Below, one piece after another: positions 11,698 to 23,200 of a stretch of DNA of 64,000 nucleotides; the stretch's first letter is position 1, and each line of letters opens with the position of its first letter. Below the pieces are notes generated by a model. The model saw only the letters and a program-made list of their open reading frames with translations. It searched no databases and had not been told where the DNA came from. The DNA lies in assembly GCA_963930775.1 (NCBI GenBank), contig OZ005699.1, forward strand, positions 9,197,501 to 9,261,500, in the 5' to 3' direction. The position numbers were made by a program, and so were the translations under genes. The stretch is from Cliona cf. orientalis (lineage: Eukaryota > Porifera > Demospongiae > Clionaida > Clionaidae).

Positions 11698-12667
11698 CTT
11701 CATTCTTAAGTCAATGACTGCTCAAAAAGAGAACAGAATGGTTCATTATTATAAATAAATGTCATAATTATTATACTTGAGATACTTATAATATAGCAAT
11801 TTGTTTTTTAGCTAGTGCACACTTTTCTTGTATGATAGCAGCTAGTATCAGCTCAACTAAGCTTTATGTGTGTGTCCCCTCCACAATATTATGAGTTGTG
11901 ATAGTAGAGATTCTGAAATTGGGTGTTTAAAATAATTACCCCGCGCGCATGCGCAAGGGGTAATGCAATCGGTTTTGTCTGTCGTTGTTGTTGTCTGTCG
12001 TTGTCTGTCGTTAGCATAAAAATCGCTAGATCAGGAGATCTAGGCATCTGAGCGACTCGTAAATACAATGTATCCGTCAATATCGCCGAAAAACTGGCTT
12101 CAGTATGCTTCGAATTGTTTGGCAAAGCCCACGAGCGTTGCAAATACTGCGTTTTGTTGGCCACGCCTATGGACACTGCCCACCATGTGCTCTCTGCTCA
12201 TGCGTACAACCTAGCACAATATGTAGGTAAAGGTCGTCGACAGGGTGCTCGCGTCATCGAGCTCTCTATCGCTCTGATCTGACCGGTCGACCATAGATAC
12301 GCTCTGACATCGACGCTGCAGCGCGCGCGGGGTATGTGCTCTATAGAGCTCTAGTTATCATAAATATTACTTTCTTGTCCCAAAAGATTCATTAATAATG
12401 ATTCAGAATGCAATTTGCAAAAAAAAACATTCAATGCGATCTGTAATGTCAGTGACAGCTTTATTATTTCCATACAATGGACTTCAAATTCAATATAACA
12501 GCAATGAATCCATCAATGTCACAATATCGATAAGCACATTTCGAAGTACAAGGTGTACTTAACTGGGATCTACAATAGTTACTATATATTATGGTACAAG
12601 CCATGAAAGGCAAACTCATGATATAACTCAACCACAAATCAAACTAATATTAATTAACTATTGATGC
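11698..12667 (+). other. 3' flank of A2, split by a GC-rich insertion
   Basis: Conserved type A 3' flank as behind A1, A3 and A4. It is interrupted between about 11925 and 12355 by sequence absent from the other flanks (see the mobile element at 11937-12334). No gene is seen; the antisense frame at 11889-12176 lies largely in the insertion and matches nothing I recognise. Confidence 0.6.
11937..12334. mobile_element. GC-rich MITE-like element with 12-bp terminal inverted repeats
   Basis: Left end TACCCCGCGCGC (11937-11948) is matched by its reverse complement GCGCGCGGGGTA at 12323-12334. The empty site is visible behind A1, A3 and A4. Internal sequence contains tgtcgttgtctgtcgtt repeats and no transposase. 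Base composition is clearly more GC-rich than the surroundings. Confidence 0.6.
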
Positions 12668-13420
<753 letters not shown>

Positions 13421-13499
13421 AAGTGTTTTCAGTTGCGTACCTCAATATGAATCAAGTATTAACATAGTATCATAATAGAACAAAATGAAACCAGCGCTT

Positions 13500-13945
13500 G
13501 CTGCAGTATATAGAAGCTGCGCCAATCCTAAAGCTGTGGCCCGAGTAGTTAGCAACATCAACACCTATTCCCGCTAATGCGCTATGTAGGTGAGCCACCA
13601 ATTGCTGCCTGCTAAGTGGAGTACCATCCTGGAATATGAGGAGTGGGCCTGGGCTCAGAGCACGGATCGCCAGCTAAGCCAACAGTGCTGACACAGGGCA
13701 TATTACAGTGCCAGTCCGTCCAATGTACAGATAAGTACCAGTGCCAAATGGATCCGTTTTACTTTTCCTGAGAAGGATGCTTAGCATTTGATGGTTAGTC
13801 CTGCACATCAGATACTGTCAATGTGCAGTCGCTAGGGTTGCCTGAGGGGGAGCAAGTGAACTCCCCTGATCGCATGAACCTGAAAACTCCCAAGCTAAAT
13901 GCTGCTCAAAGCATGCTTTTGTCGAAGGACAAGTGCTCTTCTGAA
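13500..13945 (-). pseudogene. Tyrosine recombinase fragment of a mobile element
   Basis: Translating the - strand gives, in order, HLSFDKSML, FMRSGEFTCSPSG (box I with its Arg), MLSILLRKSKTDPFG, VICPVSALLA, LIFQDGTPLSRQQLVAHLH and YSGHSFRIGAAS, which contains the catalytic HxxR. This is the order of the catalytic domain of eukaryotic tyrosine recombinases such as those of DIRS-like or Crypton-like elements. There are internal stops (after SML and after SALLA) and a frameshift near 13815, and the part carrying the nucleophilic Tyr is absent beyond 13500. It is a dead remnant. The family cannot be decided by eye. Confidence 0.8.
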
Positions 13946-14039
13946 CCACAGGGCATGAATCCTCTCTAGCAGGTGTGGTGTGGTATATGCTGGCGGACGG
14001 GAGGGATAGTGCCAACAAATTAATTGTATATGAGTAGAT
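13946..14039. other. Short spacer between recombinase remnant and satellite
   Basis: May include more of the recombinase N-terminal side on the - strand (the frame continues weakly upstream), but I see no recognisable motif. Confidence 0.3.
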
Positions 14040-17000
14040 ATGCAGCGTAGAAAGAAGATGCTAAGTGCTGACGTATACAGTTTATGCAGCAATGAAATGG
14101 CATGGGGTCATAATCAACGAAGCCACGTGAAATGCGAACAGCGACACACACAAAAAAGAGCAAAATGGGGAGTAAATGCACGCAGCAAGCATACAACCTA
14201 TGCAGCAATGAAATTGCATGGGGTCATAATCAACCAAGCAAGGTAAAATGCGAACAGCCACACACACACACAAAAAAGCAAAATAGGGGGAGTAAATGCG
14301 AGCAGCAATGATACAACCAATACAAATTCATGTAACAATGAAATTGCGTGGGGTCATAATCAACCAAGCCAGGCAAAATACGCAGCAATGATACAATTAA
14401 TACAAATTTATGCAGCAATGAAATTGCATGGGGTCATAATCAACCAAGCCAGGTAAAATGCGAACAGTCACTCACACAGCAAAGGCAAACTTGATGGGAG
14501 TAATGAAATTGCGTGGGGTCATAATCCAGGTAAAATGCGCAGCAATGATACAATTAATACAAATTTATGCAGCAATGAAATTGCATGGGGTCATAATCAA
14601 CCAAGCCAGGTAAAATGCAAACAGCCACTCACACAGCAACGGCAAACTTGATGGGAGTAATGAAATTGCGTGGGGTCATAATCAACCAAGCCAGGTAAAA
14701 TGCGCAGCAATGATACAATTAATACAAATTTATGCAGCAATGAAATTGCTTGGGGTCATAATCAACCAAGCCAGGTAAAATGCAAACAGCCACTCACACA
14801 GCAAAAGCAAACTTGATGGGAGTAATGAAATTGCGTGGGGTCATAATCAACCAAGCCAGGTAAAATGCGCAGCAATGATACAATTAATACAAATTTATGC
14901 AGCAATGAAATTGCATGGGGTCATAATCAACCAAGCCAGGTAAAATGCGAACAGCCACTCACACAGCAAAAGCAAACTTGATGGGAGTAATGAAATTGCG
15001 TGGGGTCATAATCAACCAAGCCAGGTAAAATGCGCAGCAATGATACAATTAATACAAATTTATGCAGCAATGAAATTGCATGGGGTCATAATCAACCAAG
15101 CCAGGTAAAATGCGAACAGCCACTCACACAGCAAAAGCAAACTTGATGGGGAATAAACGCACACAACAATGATACAACCAATACAAATCTATGCAGCAAT
15201 GAAGTTGCGTGGGGTCATAATCAACCAAGCCAGGTGAAATGCAAATAGCCACACACACAGCAAAAGCAAACTTGATGGGAGTAAATGCACGCAGCAATGA
15301 TACAACCAATACAAATCTATGCAGCAATGAAGTTGCACGGGGTCATAATCAACCAAGCCAGGTGAAATGCAAATAGCCACACACACAGCAAAAGCAAACT
15401 TGATGGGAGTAAATGCACGCAGCAATGATACAACCAATACAAATCTATGCAGCAATGAAGTTGCACGGGGTCATAATCAACCAAGCCAGGTAAAATGCGA
15501 ACAGCCACACACACAGCAAAAGCAAACTTGATGGGGAATAAACGCACACAACAATGATACAACCAATACAAATTTATGCGGCAATGAAATTGAATGGGGT
15601 CATAATCAACCAAGCCAGGTAAAATGCGAACAGCCAAACACACAGCAAAAGCAAAATGGGGAATAAATGCAAGCAGCAATGATACAACGAATACAAATTT
15701 ATGCAGCAATGAAATTGGATGGGGTCATAATCAACCAAGCCAGGTAAAATGCGAACAGCCACTCACACAGCAAAAGCAAACTTGATGGGAGTAAATGCAC
15801 GCAGCAATGATACAACCAATACTGTAATAAATCTATGCAACAATGAAGTCAATTGCATGGGGTCATAATCAACCAAGCCAGGTAAAATGCGAACAGCCAC
15901 TCGCCCAGCAAATTTAAAGCAAACTTGATGGGAGTAAATGCACGCAGCAATGATACAACCAATACAAATTTATGCAGCAATGAAATTGCATGGGGTCATA
16001 ATCAACCAAGCCAGGTAAAATGCGAACAGCCACTCACACAGCAAAAGCAAACTTGATGGGAGTAATGAAATTGCGTGGGGTCATAATCAACCAAGCCAGG
16101 TAAAATGCGCAGCAATGATACAATTAATACAAATTTATGCAGCAATGAAATTGCATGGGGTCATAATCAACCAAGCCAGGTAAAATGCGAACAGCCACTC
16201 ACACAGCAAAAGCAAACTTGATGGGGAATAAACGCACACAACAATGATACAACCAATACAAATCTATGCAGCAATGAAGTTGCGTGGGGTCATAATCAAC
16301 CAAGCCAGGTGAAATGCAAATAGCCACACACACAGCAAAAGCAAACTTGATGGGAGTAAATGCACGCAGCAATGATACAACCAATACAAATCTATGCAGC
16401 AATGAAGTTGCACGGGGTCATAATCAACCAAGCCAGGTGAAATGCAAATAGCCACACACACAGCAAAAGCAAACTTGATGGGAGTAAATGCACGCAGCAA
16501 TGATACAACCAATACAAATCTATGCAGCAATGAAGTTGCACGGGGTCATAATCAACCAAGCCAGGTAAAATGCGAACAGCCACACACACAGCAAAAGCAA
16601 ACTTGATGGGGAATAAACGCACACAACAATGATACAACCAATACAAATTTATGCGGCAATGAAATTGAATGGGGTCATAATCAACCAAGCCAGGTAAAAT
16701 GCGAACAGCCAAACACACAGCAAAAGCAAAATGGGGAATAAATGCAAGCAGCAATGATACAACGAATACAAATTTATGCAGCAATGAAATTGGATGGGGT
16801 CATAATCAACCAAGCCAGGTAAAATGCGAACAGCCACTCACACAGCAAAAGCAAACTTGATGGGAGTAAATGCACGCAGCAATGATACAACCAATACTGT
16901 AATAAATCTATGCAACAATGAAGTCAATTGCATGGGGTCATAATCAACCAAGCCAGGTAAAATGCGAACAGCCACTCGCCCAGCAAATTTAAAGCAAACT

Positions 17001-17530
17001 TGATGGGAGTAAATGCACGCAGCAATGATACAACCAATACAAATCTATGTAGGAATGAAGTTGCATGGGGTCATAATCAACCAAGCCAGGTAAAATGCGA
17101 ACAGCCACACACACAGCAAAAGCAAACTTGATGGGGAGTAAACGCACGCAGCAATGATAAAACCAATACAAATTTATGCAGCAATGAAATTGAATGGGGT
17201 CATAATCAACCAAGCCAGGTAAAATGCGAACAGCCACACACCCAGCAAAAGCAAAATGGGGAGTAAATGCAAGCAGCAATGACACAACCAATACAAATTT
17301 ATGCAGCAAGGTAAATGCGAACAGCCACACACACAAAAAAAAGCGAAATGGAGAGTAAATGCAAGCAGCAACGATACAACCATTTATGCAGCAATGAAAT
17401 TGCCTGGGGTCATAATCAGCCGAGCCAGGTAAAATGCGAACAGCCACACACATAGCAAAAGCAAAATGGGGAGTAAATGCACGCAGCAATGATACAACCA
17501 ATACAAATTTATGCAGCAATTAAATTGCAT
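14040..17530. repeat. 3.5-kb satellite with 128-bp and 165-bp units
   Basis: The core ggggtcataatcaaccaagc recurs throughout, followed by caggtaaaatgcgaacagcc and cagcaatgatacaa. Successive starts of gcagcaatgaagttg at 15193, 15321 and 15449 give a period of 128 bp. Starts of gcagcaatgaaattg at 14734, 14899 and 15064 give 165 bp, because that unit carries the core twice. Units become irregular near both ends. Overlapping - strand frames (MLHKF or MLHRF starts) are by-products of the repeat. Confidence 0.95.
14950..17035. repeat. Higher-order duplication in the satellite, 1075-bp offset
   Basis: About 1 kb of satellite beginning near 14950 is repeated 1075 bp downstream, including idiosyncratic variants such as aatactgtaataaatctatgc (15819 and 16894) and cgcccagcaaatttaaagc. 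Long identical derived stretches in both copies show a recent block duplication rather than unit-by-unit spread. Confidence 0.9.
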
Positions 17531-18208
17531 GATAGGGTGTGTGTATGTGTATGTGCATGAGGGGGTTAAGGTGCGCAAAAGGGTGGCCGTTACAGGGCGG
17601 GGCCGTGCATGCTTGCCAGCTCTACCCACATAATAAGTATGTACAGAAACAAATACAGCATATAACTTGCTGTTGGCCTGGCTCCGGATTACAGTGGCAT
17701 ACTTCCAGGGGCGGTGTTGGGCGTCACAGTGGCGTCAGCGGTTGTGGCGTTGATGGATTGGCCGGCTAATTGCTGTGCCTGCAGCTCGGGTTCGGATAAG
17801 CTCCAGGAATTCCGATAAGGACTCCCCGGCAGATGATAGCTGAGGGTCGGCAGGGGTAGCTGCTAGGAAGAAGTGGAGCCAGCAGCAGCGGTACTCGCGG
17901 CCGTGGAAGATCAGGCCGATCGCCGAACAGTTGCTGTGGAAGGCCCCGCCGCTCGCCGTGCAGTGGTGGTTGAGCGACGCGTAGACTCGGGTTTGGGCGT
18001 GTTTACAAGCCGATGAGCAGGTAGGAAGCGTAGAAGAAGACTAAAAAATTCACTCACTGCACAGTAACTCGCTCAGTAGTAGCACGAGGCAGTTGTGGTG
18101 CCACGCATGCGCAGCAGTCCTTGACTGACTCCACCTTGTTACCGCCTACCACGGGGAGTGGCCCCTTCCAGTACGTGTTAACTGTATCTAAAGATGCTTT
18201 AAATACTA
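17531..18208. other. GC-rich segment of the insert
   Basis: About 680 bp with markedly higher GC than the rest of the window, between the satellite and the right exon 7 direct repeat. No homologous stretch occurs elsewhere in the window. It contains the open frame described at 17735-18040. Probably part of the inserted element or captured host sequence. Confidence 0.6.
17735..18040 (-). other. Unassigned 102-codon open frame, possible exon
   Basis: The - strand is open from just after an acceptor-like ttttttag to a TGA at 17735. It contains LNHHCTASGGAFHSNCSAI and REYRCCWLHFFLAA, Cys/His-rich but matching no family I recognise. It has no ATG at the start, so if real it is an internal exon. 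GC-rich codons alone could keep a frame open this long, so coding status is doubtful. Confidence 0.25.
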
Positions 18209-18404
18209 TCGAGTGATGAAAATTTATTACCTGTGGTATTGTATTGTCGCTGGGGGCCCATTGGAACTTATTACCACAAACCTTCGACCACGCCCCCTTT
18301 ATGTCGTTAGGTGTACCATCCAGGAGGGCAAAGTGCACAGTGGGTGGGGTCTGGAACAATGACATCATTTCTGCAGATGTCAGCAAGTAAGTGTTTTCAG
18401 TTGC
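18209..18404 (-). pseudogene. Mannosidase exon 7 copy forming the right direct repeat
   Basis: The - strand carries SLFQTPPTVHFALLDGTP and GNKFQWAPSDNTIPQ, as at 13262-13415. It is an isolated exon with no neighbouring mannosidase exons. Its near identity with the left copy suggests it arose when the insert was formed or moved. Confidence 0.8.
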
Positions 18405-19003
18405 CAAAGGCACATGCACACAGTAGGCGTGGCCCTGATATGGAGTCCAGTGGGTTCAATTATATATCAGCTGGAGGAACTCATGAACAAAGGAAGTTAG
18501 AAACACAAAATTTAAAATAATTGCATGTACTCCTATAGCTAGCTAGTTCATTCATATCATATCAAACACACACCATAATAATATATTTTGGCATTTTTGC
18601 CACCTAGCTGCTTTACAAAAGTTATGAATTAGAGCATGAAGCAATCTTCATCATGCATGATGGTGAAATCCAATACTTGAAAATTAAGCATGTACCGGCA
18701 GCAAGGATCCAGCTATTAGAACAGCGACCTGATCATTTTGGGACTTTTTGTTTGTAGTTCTAGTAGCTATGCTCAGACTGACATTGTAGCATAATATTGT
18801 CTGCATAAAGAAAAGCGTACATGTGTACTCTATACACTGTAATCTGCTCTATCTTTGTGGCTACGTGGGCTACTGATGCATGTACACTGACAGCTGCATT
18901 CGTAGAAAGCATGAATTTATCTACCATACCACCATCTTCCTCTAATTATGTACACAGCCTCCCCTGCTTGTTGTGTGCATCAAGAAATGTGTACTCTACT
19001 GTA

Positions 19004-19305
19004 AGTAATAGTTATTGACCAACTCCCGAGATTTGTATGCAGTATAGAAGCACAAATCCCGAGGGATGAGTGCTTCTATACTGCATACAAAGCGAGGGAT
19101 TGGTCAATAACTATTTTCTAGCCCATTGTTTCCATGGATACAATAAACATGTTTTTAGCCCCCAAGAACTGTATGAATGTTTGCCCTGGCCCTCAGGAAC
19201 TGTATAATAGTAAACATATGGACATGAGCCCTACAAGGAGGGACTGTATCACATATACAGTACCTTGTATACCTTAGTAACCACATAGCAACGGGCTAGA
19301 ATAAT
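19004..19305. mobile_element. Foldback/MITE-like insertion with two nested inverted repeats
   Basis: The arms aatagttattgaccaa and ttggtcaataactatt (about 19006-19114) close a hairpin that also pairs tatgcagtatagaagca with tgcttctatactgcata. A second pair, tagcccattgtttccatgg and its imperfect complement ending caacgggcta, spans about 19119-19299. The empty site is at about 34880 upstream of A4 (tactgtaataataattactg). Confidence 0.7.
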
Positions 19306-19752
19306 AATTATTGTGTTTGTGGCAATAATAATATGCTGCTGATGCATGTATACTGGGACACTATACAGTATTATCATTCACTGTTTGGAAAAAGTGACCA
19401 ACTACGAGAAAATGGGGAAGATGGTAGTAGTTATGAAATTTTTATCATGAAAACATTCTACAAAACTGATGAGCTATGAGAAACGGGACCATTTGTTCTG
19501 CTTCATAGTATAATAATTATTATGTTCGTGTCCATACACTGATAGTCATGTATACTCTTCGTAGAAAGTAAGTCAATTGGATATTATGTGACCTCCTAAT
19601 AGCCGATATGAGAAAAGGGGACCATTAATTTTGGGAAAGATAATTACTGTAGTATGGAATAAAAATTAATCATGATCATGCATGCTCTGCGTGGTATCTA
19701 GGGACCACCAATTAACCCTCAGTAATAGCCCACGTGACTTGTAGCTTGCTGA

Positions 19753-19792
19753 ATTGTATAGAGAGATCGCTATAGTATCTCCCTTATACAAT
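19753..19792. repeat. 40-bp imperfect palindrome
   Basis: attgtatagagagatc pairs with the complement of agtatctcccttatacaat. A diverged copy lies upstream of A4 near 35354. It could form a hairpin; no role can be assigned. Confidence 0.45.
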
Positions 19793-20273
19793 ACGGTAAA
19801 TTACTTATCCAGAGTATGATGTAATGCAATTTTTGTTGTTAAAAAGTTTTCATTTGCGCAAAATTTTTACACGAAATTGTTAACCTATACAAATTTATAA
19901 TATAATTATAGCCATACAACTGATCCATATCATGATAGCTATGATATCATTAGGTTTCCTAGAAGTCGATGACGTAGACAGGTTCAGCGAGGCTGTGTGG
20001 CTATTTAAGTGCCTCATAGATTCAACCTAGAAGATTTGACTAATTTTGTGATAGCCTACTTCAAGATAAGAAATCAGATTCTGCTATAGCTACTTAGCTA
20101 TTATAATAATACAACCACGGACACTCCTTAACAGTGACATAATATTATTAAATAGCTAGCAGGTTTGAGTAACACAGAGAAGGTACTGGCTAAAGTGGCT
20201 GCACGATATCATCTAAAACTCTGCTCACTGATTCAGAATAAGTCTAGCACTGTTTAACTTAGCCATTGAAGCA

Positions 20274-23200
20274 ATGAGTACCCATCGTTTTGCTCTCACT
20301 CTGCACCTGTTACTGTTCCTCTTGGTGTATGCTGACTCAGCAAACAGCCAGCAGGTACACTACTACATCACACCCTCACTGAGTGTCCACTGTCCTGGAG
20401 ATCCCTGCCTTACTCTACCACTGTTGGCTGCTAATTCCACCAGCTACCTCGGCAATGAAACTGATATATCTCTCTCCTTTCTGCCGGGAAATTACAGTCT
20501 TGATGGAGAGCTCTCTCTGTCTCATGCAAACAATTTCTCAATGACAAAGGTCATAGGAGGCAATGGAACTGTGTTTGTAGAATGTGGCAATCGGTCAGGA
20601 AGGTTCAATATTAGTGAGACAATATTTGCTATGATGAAGGATCTACACTTTGTTGGCTGTGGAGGTAGCAGAGTTAGTCAAGTGAAGCAGTTTATAGTTG
20701 AAGACACCATCTTTGAGGGTATGGAAGGGAGAGGTAGAGCACTAGTGCTGAATGAAGTGACTGATGCTAGCATTGCAAGAAGCTCATTCCTTTCTAATAC
20801 ACGCAGTAGCAGATATTTCACAAAATTTAGATCCCTTAAAAATCTACTGAACTACTTCTATCTACATGACATTGTAAATCGAGATCCATTACTTGCAGTT
20901 GGTGGTGCATTAAACACAGCCTTCAGCAATGTTTCAATTGTTAGCAGCAACTTCACAGACAATAGAGCTGCACTAGGAGGTGCACTGTTTGCCCACAACA
21001 GCAGTCTCCATATTGTTGGAAGCACTTACAGCTACAATAAAGCCGGTTATGCTGGAGCCATGATCACATTGGGATCCTCAATCAACATCGAAAATTGCAA
21101 TTTTATTGGAAATGCAGCCATGATCGATGGTGGAGTGATGATAGCATATAGAGACTCATTCAGTATCCATGGTACCACTTTTACTAACAACATTGCTGGT
21201 CATCATGCAGGAGTAATACTGACATATGACTCAACGTTTGGTATCACAGATAGCATTTTTAGTGAAAATACAGCTAAAAGATACGGTGGAGTAATTCATG
21301 CAAATAATGGCTCATTCAATATTACTGGCAGTACTATTACTAATAACAATGCAGCTTATCGTGGTGGTATTATGTATTCGTCATTCAATATTATCAGCAG
21401 TACTTTTACTAACAATACTGCAGCTGATAGTGGTGGTGTCATGTACACATCCGGTTCATCATTTAATATCACCAAAAGTACCTTTACTAACAACAGTGCA
21501 ACTGTTGGTGGTGTTATGATCGCACAAAATAGTCCATCATTTAATATTACCAGTAGTACTTTTACTAACAACAGTGCAGCTTTTGGTGGTGTCATGCTCA
21601 TACTTGATTCATCATTGTCTAATATCATCAGCAGTACTTTTACTAACAACAGTGCAGCTTATGGTGGTGTCATGATCACAATATCATTTGATATTACCAG
21701 TAGTACTTTTGCTAACAATAGTGCAGCTAATAGACTAAGTGGCGGTGTCATTTACACAGCACATAATAATTATTCATCATTAAGACTTAGTATTACCAGC
21801 AGTACTTTTACTAATAACAGTGCAGCTTATGGTGGTGTCATGATCACAATATCATTTGATATTACCAGTAGTACTTTTGCTAACAATAGTGCAGCTAATA
21901 GACTAAGTGGTGGTGTCATTTACACAGGACATAATAATTATTCATCATTAAGATTTAGTATTACCAGCAGTACTTTTACTAACAACAGTGCAACTTCTCG
22001 TGGTGGCATCATATTCGCATTAGATTCTTCATTTAATATTACCAACAGTACTTTTTCTAACAACAGTGCAGCTAATAGTAATGGTGTTATGGCCACACAG
22101 AATTCATCATTCAATAATAGTACCAGCAGTAGTGCAGCTTTTGGTGGTGTTATGGCCATACACAATTCATCATTGAATATCACCAACAGTACTTTTACTA
22201 ACAACAGTGCAGCTTTTTGTGGTGCAGTTATGGCCATACAAAATTCATCATTGAATATCACCAACAGTACTTTTACTAACAACAGTGCAGCTTTTGGTGG
22301 TGTTATGGCCATACACAATTCATCATTAAATTTTAATATCACCAACAGCACTTTTACTAACAACAGTGCAGCTTTTGGTGGTGTCATGTTAATAATCGAT
22401 TCATCATTTAATATTACCAATAGCACTTTTGCTAACAATAGTGCAGCTAATACTAATGGTGTTAGGGCCACACAGAATTCATCATTTAATAATATCATCA
22501 GCAGTACTTTTAGTAACAGCAGTGCAGCTTTAGGTAATGCTGGTGTCATTTTCACATCTGATTCATCATTTAATATCACCAGCAGTACTTTTACTAACAA
22601 CAGTGCAGCTTTTCGTGGTGGTGTCATGATCACATTTAATTCATCATTTAATATCACCAGCAGTACTTTTACTAACAACAGTGCAGCTTATGGTGCAGGT
22701 GTTATGGCCACATACAATAATTCAATATTTGATATAACCAACAGTACCTTTACTAACAACAGTGCAGCTTTTGGTGGTGTCATGATCGCATCTGATTCAT
22801 CATTTAATATTACCAGCAGTACTTTTGCTAATAACAGTGCAGCTAATAGTGTTATGGCCACACAGAATTCATCATTTAGTAATAGTACCAGCAGTAGTGC
22901 AGCTTTTGGTGGTGTTATTGCCACATCTGATTCATCATTTATTATCACCATCAGTACTTTTACTAACAACAGTGCAGCTTATGGTGGTGTTATGTTCACA
23001 TCTGGTTCATCATTTAATAATATCACCAGCAGTACTTTTACTAATAACAGTGCAGATGATATTGGTGGTGTTGTATATGCCATTGCTTCCTTGTTAAACA
23101 TTATTGGCAGCAGCTATTATGCTAACAAAGCTAATAGCGTTGGAGGAATAATGTTTACTAAAGAAAGCTCCACACATATCACTAATGGTACATTTGATTA

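Larger units (their letters stand above)
18405..20273 (+). other. Upstream region of A3, near-copy of the A4 upstream region
   Basis: No coding sequence seen. It aligns with 34300-35878 almost throughout, ending in the common leader gagtaacacagagaaggtact. The main difference is an inserted foldback element at about 19004-19305. The alignment indicates that A3 and A4 with their promoters came from a recent block duplication. Confidence 0.75.

Noticed and set aside
15124..17519. Many - strand frames starting MLHKF or MLHRF in the satellite
   Set aside because: They follow the satellite unit, overlap each other, and have identical copies 1075 bp apart. No independent coding evidence.
14040..17530. 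CRISPR-like array
   Set aside because: Units are 128-165 bp with no short repeat/unique spacer alternation, and the DNA is eukaryotic.
21938..22678. Long antisense frame inside A3 with repeated LLVKVLLVIL
   Set aside because: It is the complement of the sense repeat array, whose unit length is a multiple of three, so one antisense frame stays open. Similar shadows occur in A1, A2 and A4.
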